Below, piece after piece: positions 28,073 to 37,781 of a stretch of DNA of 64,000 nucleotides; positions within the stretch are counted from its first letter, which is position 1; each line of letters starts with the position of its first letter. Location: assembly GCA_016794505.1 (NCBI GenBank), contig JAEUJZ010000014.1, forward strand, positions 1 through 64,000. The letters are read 5' to 3'. The notes under the pieces were generated by a model that saw only the letters and a list, made by a program, of their open reading frames with translations, was not told the DNA's origin and made no database searches. A program made the position numbers and the translations under genes. Origin of the DNA: Myxococcales bacterium. GTDB taxonomy: Bacteria; Myxococcota_A; Polyangia; Palsa-1104; JAEUJZ01.

Positions 28073-29587
28073 TCAAAGAACCGTCGCTGTGGTCAACAGG
28101 CGATCGACGATCTGGCACACCAAGGCAGCGCGTGGACGTTGCCCCGGATCCAGCGACAGCAGCGCGGCAAGCAGTGGCTGCACCGATGTGGCGCCGGGCA
28201 GCACCGACGTGGCCTGTGCGATGTCTTCCGCCGACGGCACCTGACCCACAGGGACCAGCGGCACAGCGCCGGACAGCATCTCGAACAGCACCACTCCGAC
28301 GGAATACAGATCGGCGGCGGGGCTGCCGGGCGCTCCGTGCAAGCGCTCGGGGGCGAGATACGCTCGCGTGCCGCGCAGCGTCTGCGGGGCCGCCTGATCC
28401 GGGGTCGCGATTCGTTCTGCGATGCCAAAGTCGCTGATCACCAGATCGCCATAGCCGGGATCGCAGTCGAAGCTGCGCAGCGACGATGCGACGTCGCGAA
28501 ACAGCAGGTTTTCCGGCTTGATGTCGCCGTGAACAATGGCGACCGCATGCACCGCGGCCAGCGCATCGCAGAGCTCGCGTGTGCGCTGCAGCACGGCGAG
28601 AAGAGGCAAGGTCTCTCGTCGCAGGCGAGCGCGCAGCGAGCCACCGCGGCATAGCTCCATGGTCATGAAGCGCCCTGCGATATCGGGGCTATAGAGCGCC
28701 AGCACGCCGGGATGCTGCAGCGCCGACAGCAGCTTGGCTTCATGAAGGACGTGGTGACCATCGACGCGCGCATCAAAGAGCTTGAGCGCTCGCTCGCAGC
28801 CAAGCTGCGTATCCAACGCGGCATAGACCACGCCATTTCCGCCCGCGCCTAGCTCATACAGCAGCCGATAGCGCGAGGGCGTGGCCTCGCCGACCAGCGT
28901 GGCAAGGTCTGTTGTGGCGAACGAGGCAGTCACGGGGCGGGGGGCATCAGGCAGCACGCCGTCGTACGCGTTGCGGGCTCGCTTGCCTTTTCGATAACGG
29001 GAAAGAGCGGTGCCACTTGGGCTGGCCGGTGAGCTGGGCCAGTCGACGATGAGCAGGTCCGCGAGATCGGCGTGACTGCCTGCCGCATCGTTTTTTCGTC
29101 CACGTACCTCGCTGCGCAGAAGCCGCGCCTGCTGTTCAATCGCCGTCGGAGCCGCCGCCATGGCGACATGCCCATGGCCTGATCGCGCGGGGTCCAAGAT
29201 GCGATCCAAGAGTGCGTGCGCAGCATCGAGGTTGCCTTGCTGAAGCAGCCATGCCGCCACCTGCAGTGACAGCGCGTCATCGCTGGGAATGGCTGCAGCG
29301 AGCGCGGTTCCAAAGCGCAGCGCCGCATCTTGCGCGCCCGACTGCCACAGTCGCTGCAGCGCAGCCATCCAGCTTGCATCAGCCTGCATCGGCCGGGCAT
29401 CCAGGACGCCAATTCGCCGAATCTCCGTCGACAAAAGATCGATATCGCTGGCCTGCGAAGGAGCAGAAGAAACAGAAGAAACGGGGACCGGCGCGGCTGT
29501 CGAGCCATTGGGGGGAAGCGCGCCCGCGGCGCTTGCGTCCACTGCACCACGCAGGCCGCGCAGAAAGTCACGCAGGCGCCCGGACAT
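28073..29587 (-). CDS. Ser/Thr protein kinase with long N-terminal extension
   Basis: The protein has 504 residues. Residues ~1-250 carry no domain I recognise: a Ser/Pro/Ala-rich start and helical, TPR-like segments (ALSLQVAAWLLQQGNLDAA). The kinase domain (~255-500) has the glycine loop YELGAGGNGVVYA, the RALKLF lysine, HGDIKPEN (Asp355; Gly replaces the Arg of HRD, as in many kinases not regulated by activation-loop phosphorylation), SDFG (Asp386) and YLAPERLHG. No membrane segment is evident, so it is cytosolic. The ATG overlaps the upstream FHA/TPR gene stop as TGATG, so the two are coupled and the FHA protein is a likely partner or substrate. Confidence 0.88.
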   Translation of the reverse strand: MSGRLRDFLRGLRGAVDASAAGALPPNGSTAAPVPVSSVSSAPSQASDIDLLSTEIRRIGVLDARPMQADASWMAALQRLWQSGAQDAALRFGTALAAAIPSDDALSLQVAAWLLQQGNLDAAHALLDRILDPARSGHGHVAMAAAPTAIEQQARLLRSEVRGRKNDAAGSHADLADLLIVDWPSSPASPSGTALSRYRKGKRARNAYDGVLPDAPRPVTASFATTDLATLVGEATPSRYRLLYELGAGGNGVVYAALDTQLGCERALKLFDARVDGHHVLHEAKLLSALQHPGVLALYSPDIAGRFMTMELCRGGSLRARLRRETLPLLAVLQRTRELCDALAAVHAVAIVHGDIKPENLLFRDVASSLRSFDCDPGYGDLVISDFGIAERIATPDQAAPQTLRGTRAYLAPERLHGAPGSPAADLYSVGVVLFEMLSGAVPLVPVGQVPSAEDIAQATSVLPGATSVQPLLAALLSLDPGQRPRAALVCQIVDRLLTTATVL

Positions 29588-31008
29588 CACAGGACCTCGA
29601 TTCGCAGATCGTCGGCGGTGCGCACGACATCGCCGCGCAGAAGCTGCACGCGCAGCGCCACCGGCTTGCCATTGAGCCAAGGCGACGTCGGGGTCTGCAG
29701 CCACGGCTGTCCGTCGTCGCTTTCAAACTGCAGAAGTGCGGACGGTGCGACTGCGTGCTCGGTGCCCTCGTCCCTGTGCGCAAGCTCGCTGCCCCCGTGC
29801 AGCGACGAGATTTCAGGCCACGGATCGAAATCCGAAGCCGGTACGCTCAGGACAAAAGGCTGGTCGCTGATCCAGATGTGCAAGCCGCGCGACAGGCCGC
29901 GCGTCACGGTGAGCCGCAAGATGTCAGCGCGGCTCTGTGTCGCGTACAGCAAGGACACATGCTGTCCCAGGCTGATCTCTCCCCGGCTGCGCAGGGGCAC
30001 CGCGGTCGTCGATGCAAGGGGCAGGCCGTTTAGGTGGGTGCCGTTCTTCGATCCCAGATCGCGCAGTGCAAAGCGGGTCGCGGGTCGCTCATTGTGGACT
30101 GCGATCGCAGAGCGCAGCGGCGACTCGCTGGGCGGCAACGCATCGATCTGAGCATGCCGCCGCGATAGTCCTGGATCCGCAAAGGCCACGCTGCGCTCGC
30201 GCGTTGGCTCGACGGTGGTGGGTTGGCTGCCGCTTCCTTCGACAGAACCCGCGCTGGTGTGAAGCTCACTTGCACCGCGACCGAAAAGAAGCGGCAAGCG
30301 TCCGACCAAGAGGATCTCGGCCTCGCGACCGTGCTGGTGCAGGCGCAGGCGCACAAAAAAAGGCGGGGTCAGGCGAGTACACAGCGCAGCGCGCTGCTCA
30401 TGCGCGGCGCTGGGATCGCGGGCGATGCGACAGAGCTTCTCGATGCAGGCCAAGGCTTCGCGGCGCTGGCCTAGCTCGCGGTGTAGCTCGAAGCGCTGCC
30501 AAAGCTGCTGCTCTTCGTTCTGTGCGGTTCGCGTCCGCGCGAGCTGATCGTGCAGCGCCTCGACCTTTTCGATCTCGCCGGCCTGTTCATAGGCTTGGGC
30601 GGCGCGGCTCAGATCGCCGGCCAGCTCATACGCCTCGCCTGCGCTGCGCGGATCACCGGCACGCTGCAAAAGCTCGGCGGCATCGATGCAGACCTCATGC
30701 TCGGCCGGTGTGAGCACGCTGCGTTTCAAGATCCGCAGATAGATCTGTCCCAGCCGCAAAAGCAAGGCCCGACCTTCCGTGCTGTCGGCGGCTTCGTCGA
30801 TAAAGTGCGACGCGACGTGAAGCTCACGAAGGGCGCTGGCCGGAGCGCCTTGGCACTCGGCTTCCAAGATGTGCATCTCGGCGACCTTCAGCGACTGACC
30901 CACGACAGCATAGGCTCGCGCGGCTTCGACGTATCGGCCCTCGGCCTCGGCCTTGAGGGCATAGCGATACGCCGGAGAGATGAAGCGAAGCCAGCGCGAA
31001 GAGCTCAC
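29587..31008 (-). CDS. FHA-domain protein with TPR-like N-terminus
   Basis: The 473 residues divide into a helical N-terminal half (~1-210) of repeated motifs such as EAEGRYVEAARAYAVVG, AGEAYELAGDLSRAAQAYEQ and GEIEKVEALHDQLAR, which read as tetratricopeptide-type repeats, and an FHA domain (~215-360) with LLFGRGAS, SRRHAQID and DLGSKNGTHLNG, all the phosphothreonine-binding landmarks. The last ~110 residues are unassigned. It would read phosphorylation signals and assemble protein complexes in the cytosol. The start is GTG 31008, with GAGGG upstream on the minus strand. It is first of three co-oriented genes with the kinase and the hydrolase. Confidence 0.82.
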   Translation of the reverse strand: MSSSRWLRFISPAYRYALKAEAEGRYVEAARAYAVVGQSLKVAEMHILEAECQGAPASALRELHVASHFIDEAADSTEGRALLLRLGQIYLRILKRSVLTPAEHEVCIDAAELLQRAGDPRSAGEAYELAGDLSRAAQAYEQAGEIEKVEALHDQLARTRTAQNEEQQLWQRFELHRELGQRREALACIEKLCRIARDPSAAHEQRAALCTRLTPPFFVRLRLHQHGREAEILLVGRLPLLFGRGASELHTSAGSVEGSGSQPTTVEPTRERSVAFADPGLSRRHAQIDALPPSESPLRSAIAVHNERPATRFALRDLGSKNGTHLNGLPLASTTAVPLRSRGEISLGQHVSLLYATQSRADILRLTVTRGLSRGLHIWISDQPFVLSVPASDFDPWPEISSLHGGSELAHRDEGTEHAVAPSALLQFESDDGQPWLQTPTSPWLNGKPVALRVQLLRGDVVRTADDLRIEVL

Positions 31009-31100
31009 GGGTCTGCCCTCATCGTAATCGAAGCGCTCGTGCGCTTCATTGGGATGCTAAGTGTTCACTTTCGCAGCGGAAATCACAGCGCGCCCTGTGG

Positions 31101-31106
31101 CATAAT
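31101..31106 (+). promoter_or_regulatory. mepA: -10 box directly upstream of mepA start (leaderless type)
   Basis: CATAAT, preceded by TGG (an extended -10), is followed by six bases and GTG 31113. There is no room for a ribosome-binding site. Confidence 0.55.
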
Positions 31107-31112
31107 GCTTTG

Positions 31113-32096
31113 GTGCGGCTTGGCAGCGAGATCCCCAAGGCATTGTGGTCCCGGTTCCGTCGCGGACTATGGGCGGCGCGGCACACGCTGGGCTCGCTCT
31201 CGTTTGTGTGCTGCGCGGTTCTGGCGCTGTCGTCCGGGTGTCTGGGGGCAGGCCTGCTCACCGATGGGACCAGCATCTCGGGGGGCACGTTTAACGATGG
31301 CTATCTGCGTCGGGGTCGTCGCCTGCCACCACAGGGGGATGGCTACGTCATCCCGCAGCTTTGGCAAGTCCGCGGCGCCAACTTCGCCACCGACGAGATG
31401 GTCGCAGCCATTCGTCGGGCCGCCAAGCGCGTCGCCAAGGAATACCCTGGAGCCATCTTGGGGGTTGCCGATCTATCGATCCCCGGCGGTGGCGAGAGCC
31501 CGCTGCATCGCTCGCACGAAAACGGCCACGATGCCGATCTGATCTGGTACGCGCTCGACGAAAACAACAAGCCTGTGGCTCCGGCCGATTCGATGCCGGC
31601 TTATGGGCGGGATCTGTGGGCCAAGGCGCCGCACCCGACGCCCAACGTCGAGTTCGGGCCGTTTACTCCGCGGCGCTTCGACATTCGTCGCAACTGGGCG
31701 CTGGTTCGCGCGCTGCTTTCCGATCCCGACATCGAAGTGCAGTACATGTTTGTTCACACACGCTTGCGCACGCTGCTTCTGAACGAGGGGCGGCGCCAGC
31801 ATGACGAGGACGAGCTGATCGATCGCGCCGAAGCGCTGCTCAAGCAACCTGGTGACTCGCTGCCACACGACGATCACTTGCACCTGCGAATCTATTGCTC
31901 GCCCTCGGATCGGTCGCTGGGCTGTCGCGACCACGGACCGCTGCGCTACTGGCGCAAGCGCTACAAGTACATGCCGCCTCCACCACGTCCCGATGTGGGC
32001 TCGCGTCGCTTGGCGCGGCTGTTTTCGACGCCGCTACCCAAGGGCCTGCAGCTCGAATCGGATCGCGCAACGCTGACCGCGACGTCTGGGCAGTAA
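31113..32096 (+). CDS. mepA: Penicillin-insensitive murein endopeptidase (M74 family)
   Basis: MepA cleaves D-alanyl-diaminopimelate cross-links in peptidoglycan in the periplasm. The 327 residues start with a lipoprotein-like signal (SFVCCAVLALSSGC). The metal-ligand motifs are present: SHENGHDADL at ~135 (His and Asp ligands) and LPHDDHLHLRIYC at ~245 (HxH). The body also has GDLSIPGGG-like ADLSIPGGGESPLHRS. GTG 31113 is chosen over TTG 31110 because of the -10 box six bases upstream. A downstream small stem (CAGCC/GGCTG, ~32101-32114) may help terminate it. The C-terminal ~50 residues after the catalytic domain are basic and Pro-rich. Confidence 0.88.
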   Translation: MRLGSEIPKALWSRFRRGLWAARHTLGSLSFVCCAVLALSSGCLGAGLLTDGTSISGGTFNDGYLRRGRRLPPQGDGYVIPQLWQVRGANFATDEMVAAIRRAAKRVAKEYPGAILGVADLSIPGGGESPLHRSHENGHDADLIWYALDENNKPVAPADSMPAYGRDLWAKAPHPTPNVEFGPFTPRRFDIRRNWALVRALLSDPDIEVQYMFVHTRLRTLLLNEGRRQHDEDELIDRAEALLKQPGDSLPHDDHLHLRIYCSPSDRSLGCRDHGPLRYWRKRYKYMPPPPRPDVGSRRLARLFSTPLPKGLQLESDRATLTATSGQ

Positions 32097-32147
32097 CCCC
32101 CAGCCCTGCGGCTGCGATGGCCATGCGTTCACCGTCGCTGATTCAGC

Positions 32148-33923
32148 CTACGGAGCAGGCGAGACCGTGGGCGAGCCCGCTCCCGTCGTATGCAAGAGCA
32201 GGAAGCTGTGCAGCTCGCGATACCATTCCTGCGCTTGGCTGATCGGAGAATCTGCCCCCATCAGCGGATCGATGTGCGTCAGTTGCGGATAGGCCAGCAC
32301 GCGAAAGGCTTCCGGCTTGCTGCGCGGCAGACCCTGCTGCGGTCGCCCAGGGCCGATGGGTACGGCGTCGACAAGCTGACGAAGGGAGTCATAGGCGCGC
32401 TGATCTCCGCCACCTTTTCCGACAAGACCCGCAGCCAAGGCCAGGATCGGCAGATCCATGCTGCGGCCATGGCTGGCGCGCAGGGCATATTCGCTGCGCG
32501 GCCAGTCGCTGCTGCTTAGCACCAGGGTGCCAGCAGCCGGCGCATCCAAGGCCAGCCGCGCTGGGAAGTACCACTCGGCAAAGTCAAGCTCAGGTCCGTG
32601 GAACCAAGCCCGCGCGAGATCGCCGAGAGAAGTGTGCGACGCAGGCTGCGTCTTATCAAAGTCGATCCAGTCATAGGTTGCGTTGACATCGGTGGGGTGC
32701 AAAAGCTCGGCGCCGAGCAGGCTGCGATAGGGCTCGATGCGACCACCGGTACCGGCACCGCAGCTCACCGCGGCAAACGACAGCGCGTTGTATGCGCGAT
32801 CAAACGAAAATCCCAGCGCCGCTCGGTTGGTCATCGGGGGAATCGCGCTCAACCCGAGCAATACCTTGAGTGCGCGGTCGCGCTCGGGATCGCTTACGAC
32901 ATCCATCGGTCGCCACGCGGCACGCAGGCCTGAGATGGCGGCCGACAGATACACATCGCCGCCCAGCAAGGGCAGGGTGAAATAGCGATCGCTGCTGCGA
33001 ATCTTGTTTAGGCCCAGCCGCGCAAAACCACCGCTGATGCCTTCTTGATACTGCTGCTTGCTGATCGGGATGCTGCTGCCTTCGCTGCCCGTGGTGCCGT
33101 CGACCAAGACCAAGCCGGCCAAGTCCTCATAGCCGGGTCGACCGGCGAAGTCCCAGGCTGCGTACGCTTCGGCGATCGATGCGCCCAGCGAGTGACCGAC
33201 CAGGACGATGTGGCCTTTGCGCTGCGCCTGCGGAATCAGCTCCAGCACGGCGCGCAGGTCATAGACGGTGGTGGCCAGGCCCCACTCGGACATGAACGCG
33301 GCCTGTTCTTGCGGCAGAAGCCCGGCGAAGCGACGGCCCTCTAGCTCGCTGCCGCCGAAGTAATACCCGCTGGCTAGCTCGGGATCACCGCGCACCTCGG
33401 CCACGTCCAGGCCGTGGTGATCTTCCAGCAGGTTGGCACGCCGATCGATGGCCCAGGCTTCGATGGCAGCGTCGGGGGTCGAGCGCCTGACCAGCGCGCG
33501 AGCCATGGGATCGAAGCTGCCTGCTCCACCGAAGAGTCCGGGCATCAAGACGGCGATGGCGCGAGCCGGCTGCGGTGAGGCGCTGTCCACGCGATAGCGC
33601 ACGACGCGCAGGACGTTGTATTCGGCCGGTGTCTCGCCACCCTGCGCGGCCACCGGGTTTGGCGGCGGTGCTGGTACGGCGATGCGCAGCACTTCACGGC
33701 GGATGGCCACAGGGCTGGCATCGACGATGATGCTGGCCGGTGGCGGAACATACGGGACGGGTGGCGGCGGCACATCAACAGGCGCATCCGTGCAAGCCGC
33801 GGTGCCAGCCAACAGCGAAAGGACCGCCGGTCGCAGCCAGCGACTGCGGCCGGTCACTGCGCCAGATGTCAGCCGCGCAGGGCGCGAAGCAAAGGCAGGC
33901 AGATTGAGAGGTGTGGCGCGCAT
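32148..33923 (-). CDS. Alpha/beta-hydrolase lipoprotein (esterase/lipase-like)
   Basis: The 591 residues begin with a signal peptide and lipobox-like end (RPAVLSLLAGTAAC), then a Pro/Val-rich tether. The alpha/beta-hydrolase core shows AIAVLMPGLFGGAGSF (oxyanion region) and the nucleophile elbow VLVGHSLGASIAEAYA (Ser in GHSLG). A candidate acid and His lie toward the C-terminus, e.g. YPQLTHIDPLMG. The substrate cannot be predicted. It is probably exported and membrane-anchored. It converges on mepA across 51 bases. The start ATG 33923 is supported by a -10 box six bases upstream. Confidence 0.82.
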   Translation of the reverse strand: MRATPLNLPAFASRPARLTSGAVTGRSRWLRPAVLSLLAGTAACTDAPVDVPPPPVPYVPPPASIIVDASPVAIRREVLRIAVPAPPPNPVAAQGGETPAEYNVLRVVRYRVDSASPQPARAIAVLMPGLFGGAGSFDPMARALVRRSTPDAAIEAWAIDRRANLLEDHHGLDVAEVRGDPELASGYYFGGSELEGRRFAGLLPQEQAAFMSEWGLATTVYDLRAVLELIPQAQRKGHIVLVGHSLGASIAEAYAAWDFAGRPGYEDLAGLVLVDGTTGSEGSSIPISKQQYQEGISGGFARLGLNKIRSSDRYFTLPLLGGDVYLSAAISGLRAAWRPMDVVSDPERDRALKVLLGLSAIPPMTNRAALGFSFDRAYNALSFAAVSCGAGTGGRIEPYRSLLGAELLHPTDVNATYDWIDFDKTQPASHTSLGDLARAWFHGPELDFAEWYFPARLALDAPAAGTLVLSSSDWPRSEYALRASHGRSMDLPILALAAGLVGKGGGDQRAYDSLRQLVDAVPIGPGRPQQGLPRSKPEAFRVLAYPQLTHIDPLMGADSPISQAQEWYRELHSFLLLHTTGAGSPTVSPAP

Positions 33924-33929
33924 ATGCGC

Positions 33930-33935
33930 AACATA
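33930..33935 (-). promoter_or_regulatory. -10 box directly upstream of the hydrolase lipoprotein start (leaderless type)
   Basis: TATGTT on the minus strand is followed by six bases and ATG 33923. Confidence 0.55.
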
Positions 33936-34130
33936 TCGCCGTCGCTTGGCGGGCTCCCATCGAAAAGCGTAACCGCTGCGCAGATGGGTCGGCGGACGCT
34001 AGAGGTCGCGCAGATGGCCGTCGCGCCCGGTCAGCCCCTGCAGCACAAACCAGCTCGCGGTCATCGTGCCTACGCGGTCGAGCCGCACGACGTGGCCGGA
34101 TGCAGGCGGCATCCTCGCGCAGGGTACTGG

Positions 34131-34766
34131 CTACGCTCGGCGCAGAGCGGCTTCGACGAAGTCCAGGCGATCGTTGCCCCAGAACAGCTCGTCTCCGACG
34201 AACAGCGACGGGGCGCCAAACACTCCGCGGGCGAGCGCTTCATCCCCGAAGGCACGCAGGCGATCTTTGACTGGCTGCGTGTCACACGCGGCGAGCAGCG
34301 CATCGCCAGGAAGGCCCAGCACCTGCGCGATCCGACGAAGCTCGGCATCGTCCGTGATGTCACGATCTTCGGCCCAGGTAGCGTGGAACAGCGCCTGACC
34401 TAGCTCGGCGTGGCCATACTCGCTGCCGCGTTCCATCCCGGCCGCGATGATCATGCGCATGGCGCGAATGGTGTTGATCGGGAAGCGCGTGTTGAAGCGA
34501 AACGGCACGCCATAGTGCGCGGCCCAGCGGCCGAGGTCGGCGAGCATATACGTCGCCTTGGGTGCGCAAGCGGCGGGCATGACGTTGCCGGTGTTCTTGA
34601 ACACGGCGGCCAAGACAATCGGCTTCCACTGCACGATGGCGTTGTTGCGCGCTGCAAGCGGCGGAAGCTGCGTCGCTGCGAGATAGCTATACGGCGACGA
34701 GAGATCGAAATAAAAGTCGATGCGCTTGGGGGCTTTGCCAGATGGACTGGCCGCGGGCTCGCTCAT
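34131..34766 (-). CDS. DsbA-family 2-hydroxychromene-2-carboxylate isomerase-like protein
   Basis: The 211 residues have the thioredoxin-fold start [19 protein letters not shown], where Ser replaces the active-site Cys of DsbA, as in 2-hydroxychromene-2-carboxylate isomerases and kappa-class glutathione transferases. Further family segments are [21 protein letters not shown] and [22 protein letters not shown] at the C-terminus. It is cytosolic and glutathione-dependent in characterised relatives; no naphthalene pathway genes are nearby, so the true substrate is unknown. ATG 34766 is supported by a TAGCTT box six bases upstream. Confidence 0.88.
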   Translation of the reverse strand: MSEPAASPSGKAPKRIDFYFDLSSPYSYLAATQLPPLAARNNAIVQWKPIVLAAVFKNTGNVMPAACAPKATYMLADLGRWAAHYGVPFRFNTRFPINTIRAMRMIIAAGMERGSEYGHAELGQALFHATWAEDRDITDDAELRRIAQVLGLPGDALLAACDTQPVKDRLRAFGDEALARGVFGAPSLFVGDELFWGNDRLDFVEAALRRA

Positions 34767-34772
34767 GCGGCG

Positions 34773-34778
34773 AAGCTA
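34773..34778 (-). promoter_or_regulatory. -10 box directly upstream of the isomerase-like start (leaderless type)
   Basis: TAGCTT on the minus strand is followed by six bases and ATG 34766. Confidence 0.5.
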
Positions 34779-34974
34779 TCACGCGCGGTGGGCACGCGCG
34801 ATGGGCATGCGCGGTCAGCACGCGGTCGGCAGGCACGGCGGGCTGAAATGCCGAGCGCGCTCGCAGACCGGACGGCCCCGAACACCGTCCGCCATGACTG
34901 CGAACCAGTCGAGCCGCTGCGGCTTTTTTCCGACGCGATTGACAAGTCGGATGGGTTTGATGAGCCTTGAGCCC

Positions 34975-35733
34975 ATGACTGCGACGACCCACAAGCTGGT
35001 GCTGATCCGCCACGGGCAGAGCGCCTGGAATCAAGAGAACCGCTTCACCGGCTGGACCGATGTCAGCCTGACTGAGCTTGGCCGCGACGAAGCGCGGACC
35101 GCTGGGCGCTTGCTGCGCGATGGCGGCTTCGTCTTTGATGTCGCGTATACCTCGGTCCTGAAGCGAGCGGTGCATACGCTGAACCTGGTGCTCGACGAGC
35201 TAGGCATGGACTGGCTGCCGGTACACAAGGCGTGGCAGCTAAACGAACGACACTACGGCGCGCTGCAAGGCCTCAACAAGTCCGAGATGGCCAAGCAGTA
35301 CGGCGAGGCCCAGGTGAAGATCTGGCGCCGCAGCTATGACACGCCGCCGCCGCCGCTTGAGCTCAGCGATGAACGGCACCCGCGCTTTGATCGTCGCTAT
35401 GCCGGCCTCGCCGCGGATCGCTTGCCAGCCACAGAAGCGCTGAAGAACACAGTCGAGCGCTTGCTGCCGTACTGGCACAGCACGCTGGCGCCGGCCATTC
35501 AATCGGGCCAGCGCGTGCTGGTGGTGGCGCATGGCAACAGCCTGCGGGCGCTGATCAAGTACTTGGATCAGATCTCGGACAGCGACATCGTCGAGCTGAA
35601 CATTCCAACGGGGATTCCGCTGTTGTACGAGCTAGACGCGGATCTGAAGCCGATACGCAGCGGCTATCTGGGCGATCCAGACGCCGCAGCGAAGGCCGCT
35701 GCCGCTGTCGCCAGCCAGGGAAGCAAAGGTTAG
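34975..35733 (+). CDS. gpmA: 2,3-bisphosphoglycerate-dependent phosphoglycerate mutase
   Basis: GpmA interconverts 3- and 2-phosphoglycerate in glycolysis. The 252-residue product carries the catalytic [20 protein letters not shown] at the N-terminus, [27 protein letters not shown], and the second catalytic His in [14 protein letters not shown]. Upstream in-frame codons exist as far as 34720, but family members begin a few residues before the RHG motif, so ATG 34975 is chosen (ATG 34960 and 34951 are alternatives). The C-terminal Ala/Lys tail is longer than typical. It converges on pckG, with a short tandem repeat in the gap; both genes belong to central carbon metabolism. Confidence 0.95.
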   Translation: MTATTHKLVLIRHGQSAWNQENRFTGWTDVSLTELGRDEARTAGRLLRDGGFVFDVAYTSVLKRAVHTLNLVLDELGMDWLPVHKAWQLNERHYGALQGLNKSEMAKQYGEAQVKIWRRSYDTPPPPLELSDERHPRFDRRYAGLAADRLPATEALKNTVERLLPYWHSTLAPAIQSGQRVLVVAHGNSLRALIKYLDQISDSDIVELNIPTGIPLLYELDADLKPIRSGYLGDPDAAAKAAAAVASQGSKG

Positions 35734-35786
35734 GTTCGCAAGGACGGGGGAAGCACAGAACGCGGGGGCAGTAGCCCGCAGCAGAG

Positions 35787-35846
35787 CGGGCCGAAGCAGA
35801 GCGAGCCAAGACGAAGCGGGCCGGAGCGCAGCGGGCCGAAGCAGAG
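35787..35846. repeat. 15-bp degenerate tandem repeat between gpmA and pckG
   Basis: Four consecutive 15-bp units related to CGGGCCGAAGCAGAG lie in the convergent gap, ending four bases before the pckG stop. Units 1 and 4 are identical; 2 and 3 differ at several positions. Confidence 0.8.
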
Positions 35847-35849
35847 CGC

Positions 35850-37670
35850 TTACAGACCGAGGCGCGTGCGCAGCGCGGCGTGTTCTTGCCACAGTGCCTG
35901 CGGCGTGCGGCTGCCGAACTGTTCCAGGAACTTGCGGTGCCGCTCGCTCTCGTCCACCCACTCGGTGCGATCGACGTGCAGAAGCTGATTGCTGGCATCG
36001 GCATCCAGCGACAAGCCAGATAGATCGATGGCGCCCTCGGCGGGCAGCTTGCCTATCGGTGAGTCCTGCGTCGCTTCGGCTCGGCCGCGCACGCGATCGA
36101 CGATCCACTTGAGGACACGGACGTTTTCGCCAAAGCCTGGCCACAGATAGCGGCCTTCCTTGTCCATGCGGAACCAGTTGACCTGGAAGATCTGCGGCAG
36201 CTTATCCGGCGACGTACGGCTCGGCATGCCCAGCCAGTGCGAAAAATAGTCGGCCATGTTGTAACCACAGAAGGGCAGCATGGCCATGGGATCGTGCCGC
36301 ACGACTCCGACGGCGCCGACCGCGGCGGCGGTGGTCTCAGACGACAGCGTGGCGCCCAGATACACGCCGTGCTGCCAGTTCTGCGCTTCGACCACCAGCG
36401 GCATGATGCGAGCGCGCCGACCGCCGAACATGATCGCCGAGATCGGCACGCCAAGCGGCGCTTCGAACTCGGGCGAGATACAGGGGCACTGCCGGGCAGG
36501 CGCGGTGAAGCGCGAGTTGGGGTGCGCGGCTTTTTCTTTGCTGTCGGGCGTCCACGAGCGGCCCTGCCAGTCGGTCAAGTGGGCAGGAGCCGGCGACAGA
36601 CCTTCCCACCACGGCTGCATGTCATCGGTCAGCGCGACGTTGGTGAAGATCGAGTTGCGCTGCAGCGTGGCAAGCGCGTTGGGGTTGGTCTTGGCGCTGG
36701 TGCCAGGGGCGACGCCAAAGAAGCCGGCCTCGGGGTTGATCGCCCACAGCCTGCCGTCGCTTCCGATGTGCATCCAACAGATGTCATCACCGACGGTAAA
36801 GACGCGGAACTGATCGCGCAGGCCCAAGCTGGGCACCAACATCGCCAGGTTGGTTTTTCCACAAGCCGAAGGAAAGGCGGCAGCGATGTACGTGACCTCG
36901 CCCTTGCGACCGGGGCGCAGATCTTCGATGCCGAGGATCAGCATGTGCTCGGCGAGCCAGCCTTCATCGCGACCCATGGTGCTGGCAATGCGCAGCGCGA
37001 AGCACTTCTTGCCCAAGAGCGCGTTGCCGCCATAGCCCGAGCCGATGCTCCAGATCTCGCGCTCGGCCGGGAAGTGAACGATGAAGCGACGGTCCGGCGA
37101 CAGATCACCCAGCGAGTGCAGGCCCTTTACGAAACCGCCGCCGTGCTGCTGCATGTGCTCAAGAGCCACCTGCCCCATGCGCGTCATGATTCGCATGTTG
37201 ACGACGACGTACGCGCTGTCGGTGATCTCGACGCCGACCTTGCTGAACGGCGAGTTTGCCGGACCCATCAGATAGGGCACGACGTACATCGTGCGACCGC
37301 GCATCGCGCCGCTAAACAGCGGCCACACGCGCGACTTCGCATCGGCATAGGACATCCAGTTGTTCGTCGGGCCGACGTCATCCTTGTGGTCGCTGCAGAT
37401 GAACGTCAGGTGTTCCGTGCGCGCGACGTCGCTGGGATGCGAGCGATGGAAATAGCAGTTGGGATAGTGTTCTTGGTTCAGTTGAACCAGCTCGCCAGTC
37501 CCCAGCATCTGCTGGATCAGCCGCGTGTTTTCTTCTTCCGAGCCATCACACCACACGATTCGATCCGGCTGCGTGACCTGGGCCGTCTCGTTCACCCACT
37601 GCTTCAGCATCTCAAGGGACGCGGCACCGCTCAGCGTAGCGACGGAGCTCTTGTTGTTGGAAGTCGACAT
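35850..37670 (-). CDS. pckG: Phosphoenolpyruvate carboxykinase (GTP)
   Basis: PckG converts oxaloacetate and GTP to phosphoenolpyruvate in gluconeogenesis. The 606 residues match the GTP-dependent family: [14 protein letters not shown] near residue 40, [17 protein letters not shown], the kinase-1a P-loop [18 protein letters not shown] with its catalytic Cys, the metal-site [11 protein letters not shown], and [12 protein letters not shown]. The start is ATG 37670; upstream a TAGGAT box lies 15 bases away with AGGAA between. It is divergent from the DCC protein gene by 111 bases. Confidence 0.97.
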   Translation of the reverse strand: MSTSNNKSSVATLSGAASLEMLKQWVNETAQVTQPDRIVWCDGSEEENTRLIQQMLGTGELVQLNQEHYPNCYFHRSHPSDVARTEHLTFICSDHKDDVGPTNNWMSYADAKSRVWPLFSGAMRGRTMYVVPYLMGPANSPFSKVGVEITDSAYVVVNMRIMTRMGQVALEHMQQHGGGFVKGLHSLGDLSPDRRFIVHFPAEREIWSIGSGYGGNALLGKKCFALRIASTMGRDEGWLAEHMLILGIEDLRPGRKGEVTYIAAAFPSACGKTNLAMLVPSLGLRDQFRVFTVGDDICWMHIGSDGRLWAINPEAGFFGVAPGTSAKTNPNALATLQRNSIFTNVALTDDMQPWWEGLSPAPAHLTDWQGRSWTPDSKEKAAHPNSRFTAPARQCPCISPEFEAPLGVPISAIMFGGRRARIMPLVVEAQNWQHGVYLGATLSSETTAAAVGAVGVVRHDPMAMLPFCGYNMADYFSHWLGMPSRTSPDKLPQIFQVNWFRMDKEGRYLWPGFGENVRVLKWIVDRVRGRAEATQDSPIGKLPAEGAIDLSGLSLDADASNQLLHVDRTEWVDESERHRKFLEQFGSRTPQALWQEHAALRTRLGL

Positions 37671-37769
37671 CGGTATGGCGTTCCTATCCTAAGTTGTTGG
37701 CGCAGCCTATCACGGCGACTTGCCCCAAAGCGAGCCCGCTTGCGTGGGGCGCAGCGCCGCGATTCAGCG

Positions 37770-37775
37770 CATAAT
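37770..37775 (+). promoter_or_regulatory. -10 box directly upstream of the DCC protein start (leaderless type)
   Basis: CATAAT is followed by six bases and ATG 37782. Confidence 0.55.
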
Positions 37776-37781
37776 GGCGGC

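Noticed and set aside
36237..37781. Long plus-strand open frame antisense to pckG, in frame with the DCC protein
   Set aside because: It is the high-GC antisense shadow of a clearly real gene. The DCC motif fixes the start at 37782, where a -10 box also sits.
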